A stretch of DNA of 64,000 bases from Cervus elaphus (GCF_910594005.1 NC_057848.1:51663616-51727615), one strand, 5' to 3'. Positions 1 through 11,613 are shown, counted from the stretch's first letter. Notes: a model not told the origin generated them from the letters alone. A program made the numbers and translations.

Positions 1-64
1 TGGTGAGTCATCAAACAACTTAATTGGAAAGTCACCAGAGTGATTACTTCTTCTAACTCCATCC

Positions 65-170
65 TTTTATAAATGAGGCACTAAGATATCAACTCATTTG
101 TCAAAGGTCATACTAGCCACCAGATTAAGACCCTGGTCCTCTCACTCCTCATCCAGTGCTCATGGAGCAC
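65..170 (-). mobile_element. MIR SINE fragment
   Basis: Diverged MIR core read in antisense: an 'ataaatgaggcac' block (MIR 'cagatgaggaaac'), a degraded 'aaggtca' block, and a 'ggtcctctcactcc...ccagtgct' end. Old placental-wide element with no coding content. The family call rests on the order of these blocks. Confidence 0.6.
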
Positions 171-172
171 TA

Positions 173-1230
173 TATTTTAGGTGCATCCTGAGGAAATTCA
201 AACTATGCTATTAACTTCTATTTGCATTTATGACCACTGAAAACTGATAACTGACTTTCAATCAAGCTAGAAAGCAAGACTTACACAAAAGTTTTCATTA
301 ACAAATGTCACACAGTTATGTATTTAGCTATTTAAATTCAAATCAATTCAATATCTTTCTGCCTAACATTGAGAAGAATAAAAAGAACCAAGTGGACTCC
401 ACTTTAAAAAAATCTTGTGGAGAAAGATGAAATTGTGAGCAAAGGACAGTAAATTGAGATGGGAAGGGATCAATGAGGGTTTCAGTGATCCCAGGAGTTT
501 CTAAAATACATAGAAGTGCAGATAGAGCTAGAAGGAATGAGGCAGGCCCTTTGGGGAAGCTCCTGCAGCTGCAAGGATTTCAACTCAACCAACATCAAAC
601 CAAGCCTAAGTGAAAGTATATCTATGGGATACAGTGAGAAAGAAGATGCTGTCTCTGCCTTCAAGGACCTTAGTATCTGGTGAAGCCCATATTTTTATTT
701 CCATAGCAATTTGAACACATGCCTTACAGTAGTTTTCCCAAAAGCTAGTTACTTGACATCTAATACAGAAGACTGACAGACCTAAAAGAGGAATGAAATT
801 TACTGGTTGCATAGGAAAATGGTGACTTCAAAAAAGATTGATAACCGAGTTCTCAGTAGCTCCCTCCAGGGCCACATCTAGCTGACTTTTCAGGGTTGTT
901 TTCTCTAGGACAGGAAGAAGTGTACAGATAACAGAGAAGTTAAGTATCTAGCCCAGTTGAGCTGAATCTCCTGTCACTATGTAAAATTCAATGTGATGTA
1001 TATTTTCTGTCTTGTTATTTACTTCCAGTATAAATATCAGCTGAGCATATTAATATATATCAAAGCAATGTTTACCCATCACAGTCCATTAGCTTTCTTC
1101 AGCCTTACTTTGTTCAAAACTTAACCCCCAAATTATCTTAATGCTGACAGTAAAATTGATGTAATATCAAACACACTAAAATATTCATTAGTTGCTCTTA
1201 TCTACATGTTACTGCTACATGTAGCCTTAT
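173..1230. other. single-copy DNA, nothing recognised
   Basis: AT-rich sequence with no repeat family I recognise. The open stretches here (60-68 codons, antisense, 482-812) have no recognisable domain, and no splice-site pair supports an exon. Confidence 0.5.
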
Positions 1231-1386
1231 AGCAGTCCTTGTTGGAGAAGGAAATGGCAACCCACTCCAGTATTCTTGCCTAGAGAATCCCGTGGACAGA
1301 GGAGCCTGGTGGGCTGCCGTCTATGGGGTCGCACAGAGTCAGACACGACTGAAGTGACTTAGCAGCAGCAGCAGCAGCAGTCCTTG
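1231..1386 (+). mobile_element. Bov-A2-type SINE unit with (AGC)n tail and target duplication
   Basis: The body at 1242-1375 carries the ruminant SINE core ('ggcaacccactccagtattcttgcc', continuing to 'agtcagacacgactgaagtgact') and ends in an (AGC)n run at about 1361-1380. It is flanked by an exact 11-bp direct repeat, agcagtccttg, at 1231-1241 and 1376-1386, which marks the insertion. Low divergence suggests a fairly recent copy. Non-coding. Confidence 0.9.
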
Positions 1387-1580
1387 TACGGTGTAGAGAT
1401 GGTACCAATATTTAGTAGCAGCAGCAAGAAGCAAAGTCAAAGAGTCGATCTGGTGGGTAAAAAAGGGAGAGGATGGGAAAGTGTTAAGAGCTTTGAAATG
1501 AGTGCTGTTGAAGTATGAGAGTATGATACAAAAGAAAAGACTACATAAAAATGAAAAGATCCAGGTTTTGTTCTTGGTTC

Positions 1581-1795
1581 TGCCACTAATAGGAGCTCCC
1601 CTGGTGGCTCAGATGGTAAAGAATCCACCTGCAATGCGGGCGACCTGGGTTAGATCCCTGGGTTTCGAAGATTCCCTGGAGAAGGAACAGCTACCCACTC
1701 CAGAATGCTGGCCTGGAGAATTCCATGGACTGTGTAATCCATGAGGTTGTAGAGTCAGACATGACTAGGCAACTTTCACTTCATTGCCACTAATA
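1581..1795 (+). mobile_element. Bov-tA SINE (tRNA-Glu-derived) with target duplication
   Basis: Sense copy whose 5' part resembles a tRNA with internal Pol III promoter boxes: A-box-like 'tggctcagatgg' near 1604-1615 and B-box-like 'gggttagatccctg' at 1647-1660. The Bov core and 'agacatgactaggcaac' end follow. The direct repeat tgccactaata at 1581-1591 and 1785-1795 defines the insertion. An 80-codon reading frame across it is chance. Confidence 0.92.
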
Positions 1796-1824
1796 AGATA
1801 CGAGATGATGACAAAGTAAATTTT

Positions 1825-1905
1825 GTAGCCCTCAACATTCTCATCTGAAAATGAAGGGCTGGATGAAGTGACTGCTAAATGCCCTTTATTTTCTAACAGT
1901 CTCTT
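1825..1905 (+). mobile_element. MIR/MIR3-like fragment
   Basis: The order 'tctcatctgaaaatga', 'ctggatgaagtgact', then 'gccctttattttctaaca' follows the 3' half of MIR-type SINEs in sense. Strongly diverged; subfamily not assigned. Confidence 0.45.
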
Positions 1906-2052
1906 ATTCAATGGATTATGCACATGCTGTGTAAATATGAAAGTTGAAAGTGAAAAAAAAGTGTGTCCATTAAAACTACAACAAATCAACCAAGTACTAG
2001 AATTGTAGACTGTCAACCTTGAAAATGACCCAACTGGTCACTGAGTCCATCT

Positions 2053-2231
2053 GAGACTGCCAAATTTTGTGAAGAACAAGATAGTAAATATTTTAGGCTT
2101 CAAGGACCACCCAGCTCTCTCTCAAATAGTTCTGCTTTTTATTTTTAAAATAAATCTTTTAAAAAAATCCTTATCTTGCAGGTTGTACAAAAAGGCCAGA
2201 TTTAGCTATGAGAAATATTTACCAACTCCTG
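2053..2231. mobile_element. hAT non-autonomous DNA transposon (MER5A-like)
   Basis: The left part reads 'agatagtaaatattttaggctt' and the right part 'ggccagatttagc...accaactcctg'. These are the hallmark internal and terminal blocks of MER5A, a Charlie-type hAT MITE. The centre is degraded into an A/T-rich stretch. Ancient and inactive. Confidence 0.7.
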
Positions 2232-2240
2232 GTCTAGTCT

Positions 2241-2362
2241 AACACTAATTTTATAGATGAAGAGACTGAGGTCTACAGACGGTACGTGACTTACATAAAA
2301 CCACAAAGCTAGTGAATAACAGAATCAGGACTAAGTGTCAAGGCTTATAAATCCCAATCTAG
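2241..2362 (-). mobile_element. MIR SINE fragment
   Basis: Antisense MIR core: 'ttttatagatgaagagactgaggt', then 'aaaccacaaagctagtgaataacagaatcagga'. The conserved 'cacagctagtaa' motif of MIR is visible with changes. Confidence 0.75.
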
Positions 2363-2760
2363 TGTTCTTTTCTGCCTGCCTGAAAAACAGACTTATTGTA
2401 GACTTTAAAAGCATTTTCTCATTGTAGAATTTGTTGGGTCTTTTCTACACTAATCTCCCTTTCGGCACAGATCTTCATGACACTTGACCTCATGACACTT
2501 TTTGACAACTTAGGATCCCCATATGGTACTATATCCACACCTGCCCTTTCCCAGACAGTACCTTTTGAATCAGATTTGGATTATTTATTCACTATATCAT
2601 ATCTAAACTAACCCACACAGCATCCCTTTCTCTCAAGGTCCTATTTTATACAACAGAATAAACTTAAGATTACCATTAATGAGAATGTGAGTTACAAAGA
2701 CAAAGTTGTTTAGTTTCAATTTGCTCTGACTACAGTTGTAATGGTAATTTGAATACCACA
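2363..2760. other. single-copy DNA, nothing recognised
   Basis: About 400 bases between two MIR fragments. No repeat signature, coding potential or regulatory motif stands out. Confidence 0.45.
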
Positions 2761-2764
2761 CACA

Positions 2765-2925
2765 TAGAAATATCATCTGATGCCCCCAGAAAACTCTATT
2801 AGATAAATACTATTATTTTCATTATACAGCTGAGAAAACAAGAGTTTTGGTGAATTGTCTAAAGTTACACAGCTAGTAAATGGTGGAACAAGGATTTGCA
2901 ACTAAGTCTGCCTGACTCTAAGCCT
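2765..2925 (-). mobile_element. MIR SINE fragment
   Basis: Antisense MIR with 'attatacagctgagaaaac' (degraded 'ttttacagatgaggaaac'), 'aaagttacacagctagtaaatggtgga' and 'gtctgcctgactctaagcct'. One of the better preserved MIR copies here. Confidence 0.85.
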
Positions 2926-3600
2926 CTAAAGAAATAACGTTTGTAGATTCAGAGCAATTCACTGACAGAAGGGTGGTAGGGTATGTCACAAGGAATAGCT
3001 TCTCTAGAACCCCCAGGGAGCATCAGCAGTAGTTCCAGTTTCCTTTCCTTAAGAAAACATCAATCGTGGGGCTGAAACTTCGGCCTGAATAGTTACCATG
3101 TCACCCTTGTCCCCGGTCTGGATTTCCCAATCAATATGGTGGGTCCAACAACCGTGAATTGCCCTAGTCTAACCCAAAGCAGTGATGGATAGTGATGGCC
3201 TTTGGAAATGGAGTGCACTGGGCTGCCGAGTAATAGAATATCCATCAATTAAAACAGAGGGATTCTAGCCAGTGCAGCATTTGGAAATTAAAGTAAACCA
3301 CTGAGCAGGTGGTGACTGGTACTTGATCATTCCCATCTAATGTCGAAATTTAATCATCTCCCCAGCTGGGCCACCCACGGCGGATACAGTATAGAAGGTC
3401 TTCTTGTTTACAGAGGAACACAGTGCCCTGTGGTACAGCTCTTTATCAAAGCAGTCATTACCAGGTGTTTGTTACCCCCACAGCCCTCAGGCATTACTCC
3501 TGAACATCTGTTAGTAAGGAATTCAGTCTAATGTATGACTTGCCCATTTAAATAAGTATGTAATACCTAAAAGTGCAAGTACCATTCTGACCTCATCTCT
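2926..3600. other. repeat-free stretch, possible conserved non-coding sequence
   Basis: No recognisable repeat. The part at 3050-3500 has balanced composition and unusual CpGs for this neighbourhood (for example around 3375-3385). A 63-codon sense frame at 3340-3531 has no family resemblance and no flanking splice signals that I trust, so I do not call it a gene. Confidence 0.35.
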
Positions 3601-3604
3601 TTCA

Positions 3605-3732
3605 TGATATAATGGAAAAATACACTGGACTAGTAATCAGAAAGCTTCAGTTCTCTTCCCAGCTATGCTGTAAACTGGCTGGGTAAACATGAGCAAGATA
3701 TTTCTTCTCTCTGGGTCTCACCATCCTATTCC
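3605..3732 (+). mobile_element. MIR SINE fragment
   Basis: Sense MIR: 'cactggactagtaatcagaaagcttcagttc', 'cccagctatgctgtaaactggctg' and 'ttcttctctctgggtctca' follow consensus order. A 12-base A-run follows at about 3733-3744. Confidence 0.7.
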
Positions 3733-3769
3733 AAAAAAAAAAAAGTCAGAGTCAGATTTCATGTCATGC

Positions 3770-4110
3770 AGAATACTTAGCCAGGCTCGAAGATGTACAT
3801 CCTTCCCTAACACCAGACTCTCTATAGATAAAATTCAAACCTGATCTGGTAGTCAAGCTTCTCAATGAGTCAAGCTAACTTTGCTTATCCTATTCCATCT
3901 CCCCACCTTATTTGAAAACAAGGTTCTTATGAAGCTGGCTGCTCTACTTCTTTGACATACATCCTATGTTCATTGCCATGGCTATGTTCAGAGCCTTAAT
4001 TCAGGCTCCTCCCCCAGTCTAAAATGTTTCCTATAATCCAAAGTCTGCCCACCCTTCAAGGCCAAGCTGATTCTAATGTTCTCATGAAGGCTTTCCTTCA
4101 GGAGAAAGTA
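3770..4110 (+). mobile_element. L2 LINE fragment
   Basis: Sense L2 3' region: 'attcaaacctgatctggtagtcaagcttctcaatgagtc', a C/T-rich middle, 'cttaattcaggctcctcccc', then 'caaggccaagctgattctaatgttctcatgaaggctttcctt'. This matches the order of the L2 3' UTR. No open frame. Confidence 0.65.
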
Positions 4111-4582
4111 AGAAGAATGTAACAGTTAGAGGACCACCAACACAGAGTTCATTTGGAAGCCTATACCCCATATTGCACTGGCTTTAACTCAACTCTCTGG
4201 CTGTTCAAAGTGAGCAAAAAATAAACAGATCATAATTGTGGATAAATCTCAGTGTGTTTCATGTGGTAATACCCTGATCTTACAAAATTTGCCACAAACA
4301 TTATGGTATACCTTTTAAAATATGGTATAAATTAATGTTAAAATCCTCAATATAATAAATCTGTAAGAATACTAGGTTGTAGATATTATAACACAGTATT
4401 ATAACAAGATCTCAGACATCATAAAATATCTGAGTTCAAAGGATTCCTAGAGGTCATCAAGGCAACATTACTAGCTAATGCAGGACCTTGTGGATAGATG
4501 GTCATCCAACCTCTACTGACCTCTACTTAAACACTTACAGAGATGAAACCCATTACTTCACAAGATACCCCAGGAAACACCT
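4111..4582. other. mostly unassigned; possible ancient LINE fragment at its right end
   Basis: 4111-4435 shows no repeat I can name. 4440-4580 ('gatggtcatccaacctctactgacctctacttaaacacttacag... cattacttcacaag') resembles an old mammal-wide fragment found near CR1/L3-type sequence; the family is not assigned. Confidence 0.35.
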
Positions 4583-5150
4583 GTGAAATTATTAATTTAT
4601 TAATTCATTCAATAGACAATTATTGAGAATCTACCATGTGTCAGGTACTAGTTTAGGTATGATAGAGATATAGCACAAAACAAGACCAAAAAAATCTTTA
4701 AATTCAGGGAGCTTCCTTTCAATTTGTAAGGACATAAATAACAACCAAGCAAGCAAGTACAGTAATAAGACCAAAAATGTTCTGTAATAAATAACAAAAA
4801 GTAGAAGTCTTAGGGGTTTCTTGGTCAGGGAAGATCTCTCCAAGCTGGTGACATTTGAGCTAAGACCTTAATAACTAGTAGGAGAGAACTATGCAAATAT
4901 CCTGGGGAAGAGTGTTACATGGAGGAAGAAGAGACAGCAAGTAACAAGGCCCTGGGGTAGAGGTGCAACTATTGTGCACAAAGAACCGCAAGGCACCAGT
5001 GTACCTGAACAGCAGTGAGCAAGAAGGAAACGTAGGCAATGAGGTGAAAAATAGGCAGAAGCAAATCATGGCAGACCCTGTAGGTCACAGTTAAGAACTT
5101 GGTATTTATTCTAAAGGCAATAGGATGTTCTGCCTTTCAGAATAATAGAG
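4583..5150 (-). mobile_element. L2 LINE 3' end, antisense
   Basis: It begins with the reverse complement of the L2 terminus ('attcattcaatagacaattattgagaatctaccatgtgtcagg') and continues through 'gatagagatatagcacaaaac', 'tggtcagggaagatctctccaagctggtgacatttgagc' and 'ggtaacaaggccctggggt' blocks in L2 order. The small frames at 4631-5069 are chance products of this element. Confidence 0.75.
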
Positions 5151-5179
5151 ACCAATGTTCTACCTCTTCCATGTGACAA

Positions 5180-5350
5180 CCCTTTACATATTTTAATGTG
5201 TTGTCTATATCCCCTCTAATTCCTAAGTCATCAAATTCTTCAACCGCTCCCTCCTAGATTGCTTTCAGATTCCTCACTATTCCCTTTGTCCCCCTCTGGT
5301 CATGCTCCAGTTCGCTAATGTCTTTCCTAAGTTGTATAGTGACACATAAC
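5180..5350 (-). mobile_element. possible CR1/L3-type fragment
   Basis: 'caaccgctccctcctag', 'ccctctggtcatgctccagttcgctaatgtctttcctaagttg' echoes an ancient CR1/L3 3' motif ('ccctcctctggacacgctccag'). Weak; a profile search would settle it. Confidence 0.35.
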
Positions 5351-5360
5351 AGGTGAAATA

Positions 5361-5680
5361 TAAATGTTACTTGAAGTTATAGACAAACAACACCACGCTC
5401 AATGCAAAGTACAGAGGATAATTTCTTTCCTTGTACTGGACACTATGGTTCTGTTATTTTAACCCAAGTAGTATTCATTATGAACATAACACACTTCATT
5501 TCTCAAAGCATCAACAACCTGTTTCATGTGTATCAAAAACAAGATGGAAGCTGATTTTCATTGGTATATGAACCATCAACCACATCCATGGATCCTCATC
5601 AATTTTGCTTCAAAAGATTTTACCATTTCAAACTCTACTCAATCCCTTCTGCTGACCTTTTTTGGAAGAAAATAAAAAAG
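5361..5680. other. single-copy DNA, nothing recognised
   Basis: AT-rich sequence with no repeat signature. A 64-codon sense frame starts at 5561 and runs into the neighbouring L1 tail, so it is spurious. Confidence 0.45.
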
Positions 5681-5790
5681 GGGGGTAGGGATATATGCAT
5701 ACATATAGCTGATAACACTTGGCTATATACAGTAGAAGCTAACAGAGAATTGTAAAGCAACTATACTCCAATAAAAATTAATTTAAAAAG
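5681..5790 (+). mobile_element. L1 3' end (artiodactyl type)
   Basis: 'ggatatatgcatacatatagctgata', 'gtagaagctaacagagaattgtaaagcaactatactccaataaaaatt' is the terminal 3' UTR of artiodactyl L1, ending in an A-rich tail. Severely 5'-truncated. Confidence 0.85.
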
Positions 5791-5799
5791 AGTATAAGA

Positions 5800-6125
5800 G
5801 AATACTTCAAAATTAAAGTTCTGTTTCAAAGCAACAGTAAATTTCTAATCATTCTTTATGGATCTACTTTGAAATTTTGCAGACATCGTATCTTTTTCAT
5901 TATTTATATTTGATGCCCACTATTGATTCAGTTATGTCTATTTGTAGTATACTAATACACCTTTTAAATATTAGCACAAATAAAATTTAAAAAATTAAAA
6001 GATGTTAACTCTTTATACTTAGTCCCCCAGATGTTAGTTCTTTATATTTAAAGAACATGGTAGATGGATTGCAAGAAAAAAAAAAAAATGGCTCAAATAC
6101 TTCACCCATCAGTGAATCCATATAC
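5800..6125. other. AT-rich single-copy DNA
   Basis: Very AT-rich; a 13-base A-run lies near 6075-6088. No repeat family or gene signal recognised. Confidence 0.45.
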
Positions 6126-6500
6126 TTTGCTATGGAATGTTATAGTATGTGCCCACTTGAGGGCATGTGTTCTTCCCCATGCCTTCATTTTGTGTTTGGA
6201 GCTGTAACTTCCTTTCCAAATAGAATATTAGTAAATGTGACACAAGAGGAGTCTTTACTCATTTATATTTTCTCTAATAGACCCTCATCATCTTATGAAA
6301 ACACCAGTGCAAGAGAATGTGGAAAAGAGTCCAGTCATCTAAACTGAAGTCATCCTAAATGAACCAACCTCCAGAAAACTCATATAATTGCAGATACATA
6401 AATGAGACCAGACTAACTGCTCCACCAATTAATTTACTAACAAGCCTACAGCTCTTGTTTAAAGCCACTAATGTGTAAGGTATTTTGTTACACAGCAATG
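6126..6500 (+). mobile_element. MLT1-type (ERVL-MaLR) solo LTR
   Basis: Contains 'gtttggagctgtaacttcctttccaaatagaatattagtaaatgtgacac' and ends with 'tttaaagccactaatgtgtaaggtattttgttacacagcaatgac', the characteristic middle and 3' end of MLT1 LTRs. No internal retroviral genes accompany it. Ancient; no function inferred. Confidence 0.75.
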
Positions 6501-6503
6501 ACT

Positions 6504-7833
6504 TTCTGATGCAAAGGTTTTTATTCTATGGTGTTCAATCTTAAATCCCCTTCCTCTAACACATGTATGCCCATACATACATGTTCCAACAGAAGAGTTC
6601 AAACTTTGGTACATCGGGGTTGGAAGGTTTTGTACTTTTGGTCTGAAACATCACAGATATAAAGGGATTTTGTGTCTGTGTAATATAGGTCATATTCATT
6701 AAGCTATCTAAATATCACTACCTCTCTTGAACTCAGCTGAATCCTCATTCTGTATAGCATGGGGACTTGTATGGTATGTAAAATGCTAAATCAACCAAAA
6801 CTAAAAACAAATTTACATGCACTAAGCCTACACCTCCTAAAAATGTGACTTTTCTCTATTTACCCTCAGATCTATATGAAATTATGGACCAGTTGCAGAG
6901 AAAAAATGATTTCTTGGAAGAGCTTGGTTACCCATTGTATCTAAGGTAACAGAAAGGATATTACTGCTCTGCTAAATCTTCCTGCAGTTGATTTGCTGTG
7001 AATTGCTACAGTAAAATAAAAGAAAATTATTAGGGTTCAAAAAAAAACAAGTTTTTTAACAAGTTGTTTTAAATAAAGTTTACATTAATCTGCAGACATT
7101 CCACACCACAAAACTCATTTACAATTCCCAATAGTTGGTCAGGACTTAATAAATATTTTTATATCTGGATTTACACAGTTTAATACATTTTTTCTTTTGG
7201 TTATTTTGTCTCATTGGGAAATAAATTTAAGACAAATTAAATTCAATCGTGTTGCCAGTGATGTGTCTGGACTGCAATAATGGACTTTTAAAAAAATATG
7301 TTATAAGAAAATAAAACAAGACAGCTCCATCTTAAAGGTTCTTTCTAGCTATAAAAATGGGAAATGTGCCACAGAAGAAATAAAGACATGTGTTCTCAAA
7401 CCCAGCTTGTGAGAAGTACATACATTTTATTATCTAGAACTCTAGGATCCATTAGAAAGTCATGAGTATGATGCGGAGACAGACTGCTAAGAAGGGATTA
7501 GAAATAGAAAAATCATTACTTAGAGCAAAAACATAGAGTGTGGAAGAGGAGACCTATGCTCATTGCACTGCTCTCCTACATCAGAATGGTGAATCCTGGG
7601 AAATTTTCAGACAGGAGGATGCAGTCAAGATGACATATTTTTACTTAGAATACTACCACCCATGACTAGGCTGGTTCCATAAGACATGCTCTGCTCTGCT
7701 CCTCTTGGGAGGACCAAGAGGTCCAGCCTGCTCTGGTCCTCTGGGACCCAAACTTCCTAAGGACTTTTACCATAAAAATCCTTTTTATAAAACCTAGTTT
7801 AGTATTCAAGCATCCCATCATTAATCCACCTTT
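6504..7833. other. repeat-poor AT-rich DNA
   Basis: About 1.3 kb with no repeat I can identify. Short A- and T-rich runs occur (near 7040 and 7290). No coding signal. Confidence 0.45.
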
Positions 7834-9065
7834 ACTAGTCATATTTGATCTCTGGTCCCTCTGCCTTTTCTAAATCCAGCCTGAACACCTGGAAGTTCAC
7901 AATTCACATACTGTTGAACCAGGATCAAATTGCCAACATCTACTGGATCATGGAAAAAGCAAGTGAGTTCCAGAAAAACATCTATTTCTGCTTTATTGAC
8001 TACGCCAAAGTCTTTGACTGTGTGGATCACAAAAAACTGGAAAATTCTGAAAGAGATGGGAATACCAGACCACCTGACCTGCCTCTTGAGAAATCTGTAT
8101 TCAGGTCAGGAAGAAACAGAACTGGACCAAATAGAACAGACTGGTTCCAAATAGGAAAAGGAGTACATCAAGGCTGTATATTGTCACTCTGCTTATTTAA
8201 CTTAAATGCAGAGTACATCATGAGAAATGCTGGACTGGATGAAGCACAAGCTGGAATCAAGATTGCTGGGAGAAATATCAATAACCTCAGATATGCAGAT
8301 TATACCACCCTTATGGCAGAAAGTAAAGAACAACTAAAGAGCCTCTTGAAGAAAATGAAAGAGGACAGTGAAAAAGCTGACTTAAAACTCAACATTCAGA
8401 AAACTAAGACATGGCATCCGGTTCTATCACTTCATGGCAAATAGATGGGGAAACAATGGAAACAGTAAGAGACTTTATTTTTTTTGGGGGTGGGGGCTCC
8501 AAAATCACTGCAGATGGTGGTTGCAGCCATGAAATTAAAAGACATTTGCTCCTTGGAAGAAAGGTTGTCAACCTAGACAGCATATTAAAAAGCCGAGATA
8601 TTACTTTGCCAACAAAGGTCCATCTAGTCAAGGCTATGGTTTTTCTAGTAGTCATGTATGGATGTGAGAGTTGGACTATAAAGAAAGCTGAGTGCCGAAG
8701 AATTGATGCTTTTGAATTGTTGTGTTGGGGAAGACTCTTGAGAGTCCTTTCAACTGCAAGGCGATCCAACCAGTCCATCCTAAAGGGAATATTGGAAGGA
8801 CTGATGCTGAAGCTGAAACTCCAATACTTTGGCCACTTGATGCAAAGAACTGACTCATTTGAAAAGACCCTGATGCTGGGAAAGATTGAGGGCAAAAGAA
8901 GGGGACGATAGAGGATGAGATGGTTGGTTGGCATCACCAACTCAATGGACATGAGTTTGAGTAAGCTCTGGGAGTTGGTGATGGACAGGGAGGCCTGGTA
9001 TGCTATAGTCCATGGGGTCGCAAAGAGTCCATCACGACTGAGTGATTAACTGAACTAGTCATATT
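7834..9065 (+). mobile_element. BovB LINE, 5'-truncated, with decayed reverse transcriptase and target duplication
   Basis: The body at 7846-9053 is the longest BovB copy here. It retains reverse-transcriptase blocks in order: 'FIDYAKVFDCVDH' (codons at about 7992-8030), 'GKGVHQGC' (about 8154-8177) and 'YAD' followed by Tyr at 8301-8303 where the catalytic second Asp of YADD should be. The downstream BovB region ('MYGCESWTIKKAE', 'LCWGRLLRV', 'LQYFGHLMQRTDSFEKTLMLG') follows. The reading frame shifts near 8032, returns near 8140 and shifts again near 8400, so no protein can be made. An exact 12-bp repeat, actagtcatatt, at 7834-7845 and 9054-9065 bounds the insertion. A 182-codon antisense frame at 8404-8952 is a shadow. 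Confidence 0.95.
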
Positions 9066-9190
9066 CTGATCACACAGCCCCTGTCTAGGGACTGAACTTC
9101 TTACTAAATTTCTGTGCCTCAGTTTCCTCACCCAAAAATATGTGATGGTGGGAGACTTAATGCACATGCCTGGCACAAAGTAAGAATGCA
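9066..9190 (+). mobile_element. MIR SINE fragment
   Basis: Sense MIR: 'tgtgcctcagtttcctcaccc' followed by 'ttaatgcacatgcctggcacaaagtaag'. The copy lies directly against the BovB target duplication. Confidence 0.75.
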
Positions 9191-9507
9191 ACAAAAGACA
9201 CTGGCATCTAGCATACTCCTGTTACAGGTAGTGTGGTGATAAAATTTCTCTCTAAAAAACATTTTTTAAGCCTTAATTTATATTGTTTGCTCATCCTCAT
9301 GATTCAAGTACTCTCATCATAGCTGATGTCAAACAACTAACGTTGTTAGGGAAAAACACTGACTGAAACTGCCCACCCCGGGCAGACACCACAGTAACCA
9401 TTTGCATGAGTTATTTTATGAAAGGAGTTTCTGGTAAGGAACTTGGAACTAATAAGCCATCACCAACCAGAAGAATTTGGCAAAGATCAACAAGAGATGA
9501 CAGTTCA
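9191..9507. other. single-copy DNA, nothing recognised
   Basis: About 300 bases between the MIR and the next SINE. No repeat or gene signature seen. Confidence 0.45.
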
Positions 9508-9740
9508 TATGTTCTACCAAGTGAAAGTGTTAGTCACCCAGTTTTGTTCAACTCTTCGTGACCCCATGAACTGTAGCCTGCCAGGCTCCTCCATCCATGG
9601 AATTCTCCAGGCAAGAATACCGGAGTGGGTAGCCATTCCATTCTCCAGGGGATGTTCCCAACCCAGGGATCGAAACGAGGTCTCCTGTATTGCAAGCAGA
9701 TTCTTTATCGTCTGAGCCACCAAGGAAGCCTTATGTCCTA
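9508..9740 (-). mobile_element. Bov-tA SINE, antisense
   Basis: Full-length antisense copy (body about 9517-9731): 'aaagtgttagtcacccag' through 'gtctgagccaccaaggaagcc'. Flanks 9508-9516 and 9732-9740 match at 8 of 9 positions (tatgttcta / tatgtccta), a likely aged target duplication. Confidence 0.9.
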
Positions 9741-11580
9741 ACAACCTCCCAGAATCCTCCTAGCTAGAATCCATCTTTGCTGAGTATTGTACATGACACC
9801 AGGAAGGACTCTGAATCAGAATGATTGGCCAGAAACAACCCAGAAACTAATCCCATCACATGAAACCCAAGACCAAAAGCCATGTGGCAGAGCAGTTCTC
9901 CTGGGTTCCCTTACCCTCCTGCTCTGCACCTGGGTGCCCCTTCTCAATAGTCTCTTGCTTTGTCAACACATGTGTCTCCTCAGACAATTCATTTCTGAGT
10001 ATTAGACAAGAGCCCACTCTTGGGCCCTGGAAGGGGTCTCCCTTCGTGCAGCAGTGGGAGGCCACTGGACGAGGAGTCCACAAGAAAAGTTCACACAATC
10101 AGCCCTGGTGAGCCACCGCCAGCCAGCTCCTCACCAAGGCTCCACTTTGAAAACCACATCAAGTAATGGCTCCTATCATTTTCCCCTGTACCTTACTCCT
10201 GATCAACAGAAAACTTTGGCCTTATCTTGTTGTCAAACTAAAGTCCCTTTCTTGAATCTCAGAAGTGACCCCAGAAGATGCTATCTATCAGAAATCCCTG
10301 ATCAGACAATGTCCGTGCTCATTTGGGTCTTAGCATACCCGTTGCTTCCAAAATTTCTGTCCTCATGCCTCCATGTTTGCCAAGCTATTCTATCCTTGAG
10401 GGATGTGTTTATATTAATCTGTGTGGACTGTCAGCATCTTCAAGTTATGGTTTCAATTAGGGCTGTATCTGGGGCCAAAGACAGGGTCTACTGAAATAGG
10501 GGTACACCTCATGACTAGGAATAAGGAGTTCACTCACCTGTAGAAATAAAATCTATTCCCTTGGTATAATTAGCACCTTGTTTTCATTATCTAGATACTA
10601 AGCACAACCTCCAGGTACAAGTCATTGACCATACTGCCATAAACACAACCTGGAGTTTCAGGATGCTCTAGACACAGCCCTCTCATAAGTAAGACAGCAA
10701 TATCTATTTAATGAACAACTTATAGCATATAATCACATGCATACCATGAACTCTGAAGTTGTTTCATCATATAGACTAAAGCAGTGCCAGTAATTCACTC
10801 ATACACTCATATGGCTGTCAAGTATCTTGGTAACTGGCAAAGCTGAAGGCATATTGATGCAATTATCTGTGTGAGTGGGTAAGTGATCCAATTATGTGTA
10901 TAATTATGGCACAGCATTAATGCTGATAATGATGAAAAAGATGATTCCATAATGACTAAGCCAGAAAAGAGAAAAAAGTAATTTGATTTGGAAAACATGA
11001 AGCCACTGAGAACATCTGTTGGCAATGGACATCGCTTGAATATTCACAAGAGAAAAAGGTCAAGAGGCAAAGAAAAGGACTCAACTAGCCCAGTAAATTT
11101 TATATCTCAGTAAATAGAAAGTTGATACCTTACAGATTATATAACAATAAATATTTGACACTTTGAAATGCATGTAGAAGAGAATTCGATTATGATCATG
11201 CTAGTCTTCTTCTAGCATCTTGAAAGTTCTTGGAAATACCATATGCTCAGGAGTTTCCCCCTGAACTATAACTGTAGAAATGCTGAATGATTACAAAGCT
11301 CCTGGATTTCTCTCTCTCCTGATAATATATGCATATATCCAGCGTGTTGCATCTTTTAAGACAGTACACTAAAGTGATGAAGCTCACTGAAGTCGACATA
11401 AAAGAAGGCTCTTATAGAAACATAACTAAGTCTCACCCACAAAAGACATCTTAGCTTCTCCTATTTCCACTACAATTTATACTATTTCCACATGGTCAAT
11501 CTCCCTCTTCATTTATCTGGCAAGCCAACCTCAGCCCTGAGGCTGGATCACTCAATTGATTGCCTATTCTTCCACCTATT
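9741..11580. other. repeat-poor DNA, no gene found
   Basis: About 1.8 kb without a recognised repeat. Several open stretches occur, the longest 146 codons in sense at 10054-10494. Its translation has no domain, signal peptide or family resemblance I know, and overlapping frames of similar length on both strands argue it is chance. Confidence 0.4.
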
Positions 11581-11613
11581 TTATTGTTTCTTAAATAATC
11601 ATTATTGAACATC

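Noticed and set aside
1602..1665. tRNA-like A and B boxes as a tRNA gene
   Set aside because: They belong to a Bov-tA SINE; no cloverleaf or acceptor stem is preserved. The same applies to the other SINE copies.
8404..8952. 182-codon antisense frame
   Set aside because: It is the complement of the BovB region after the reverse transcriptase and has no independent support.
10054..10494. 146-codon sense frame
   Set aside because: No domain or family resemblance; competing frames overlap on both strands and there is no promoter, splice or polyadenylation context.
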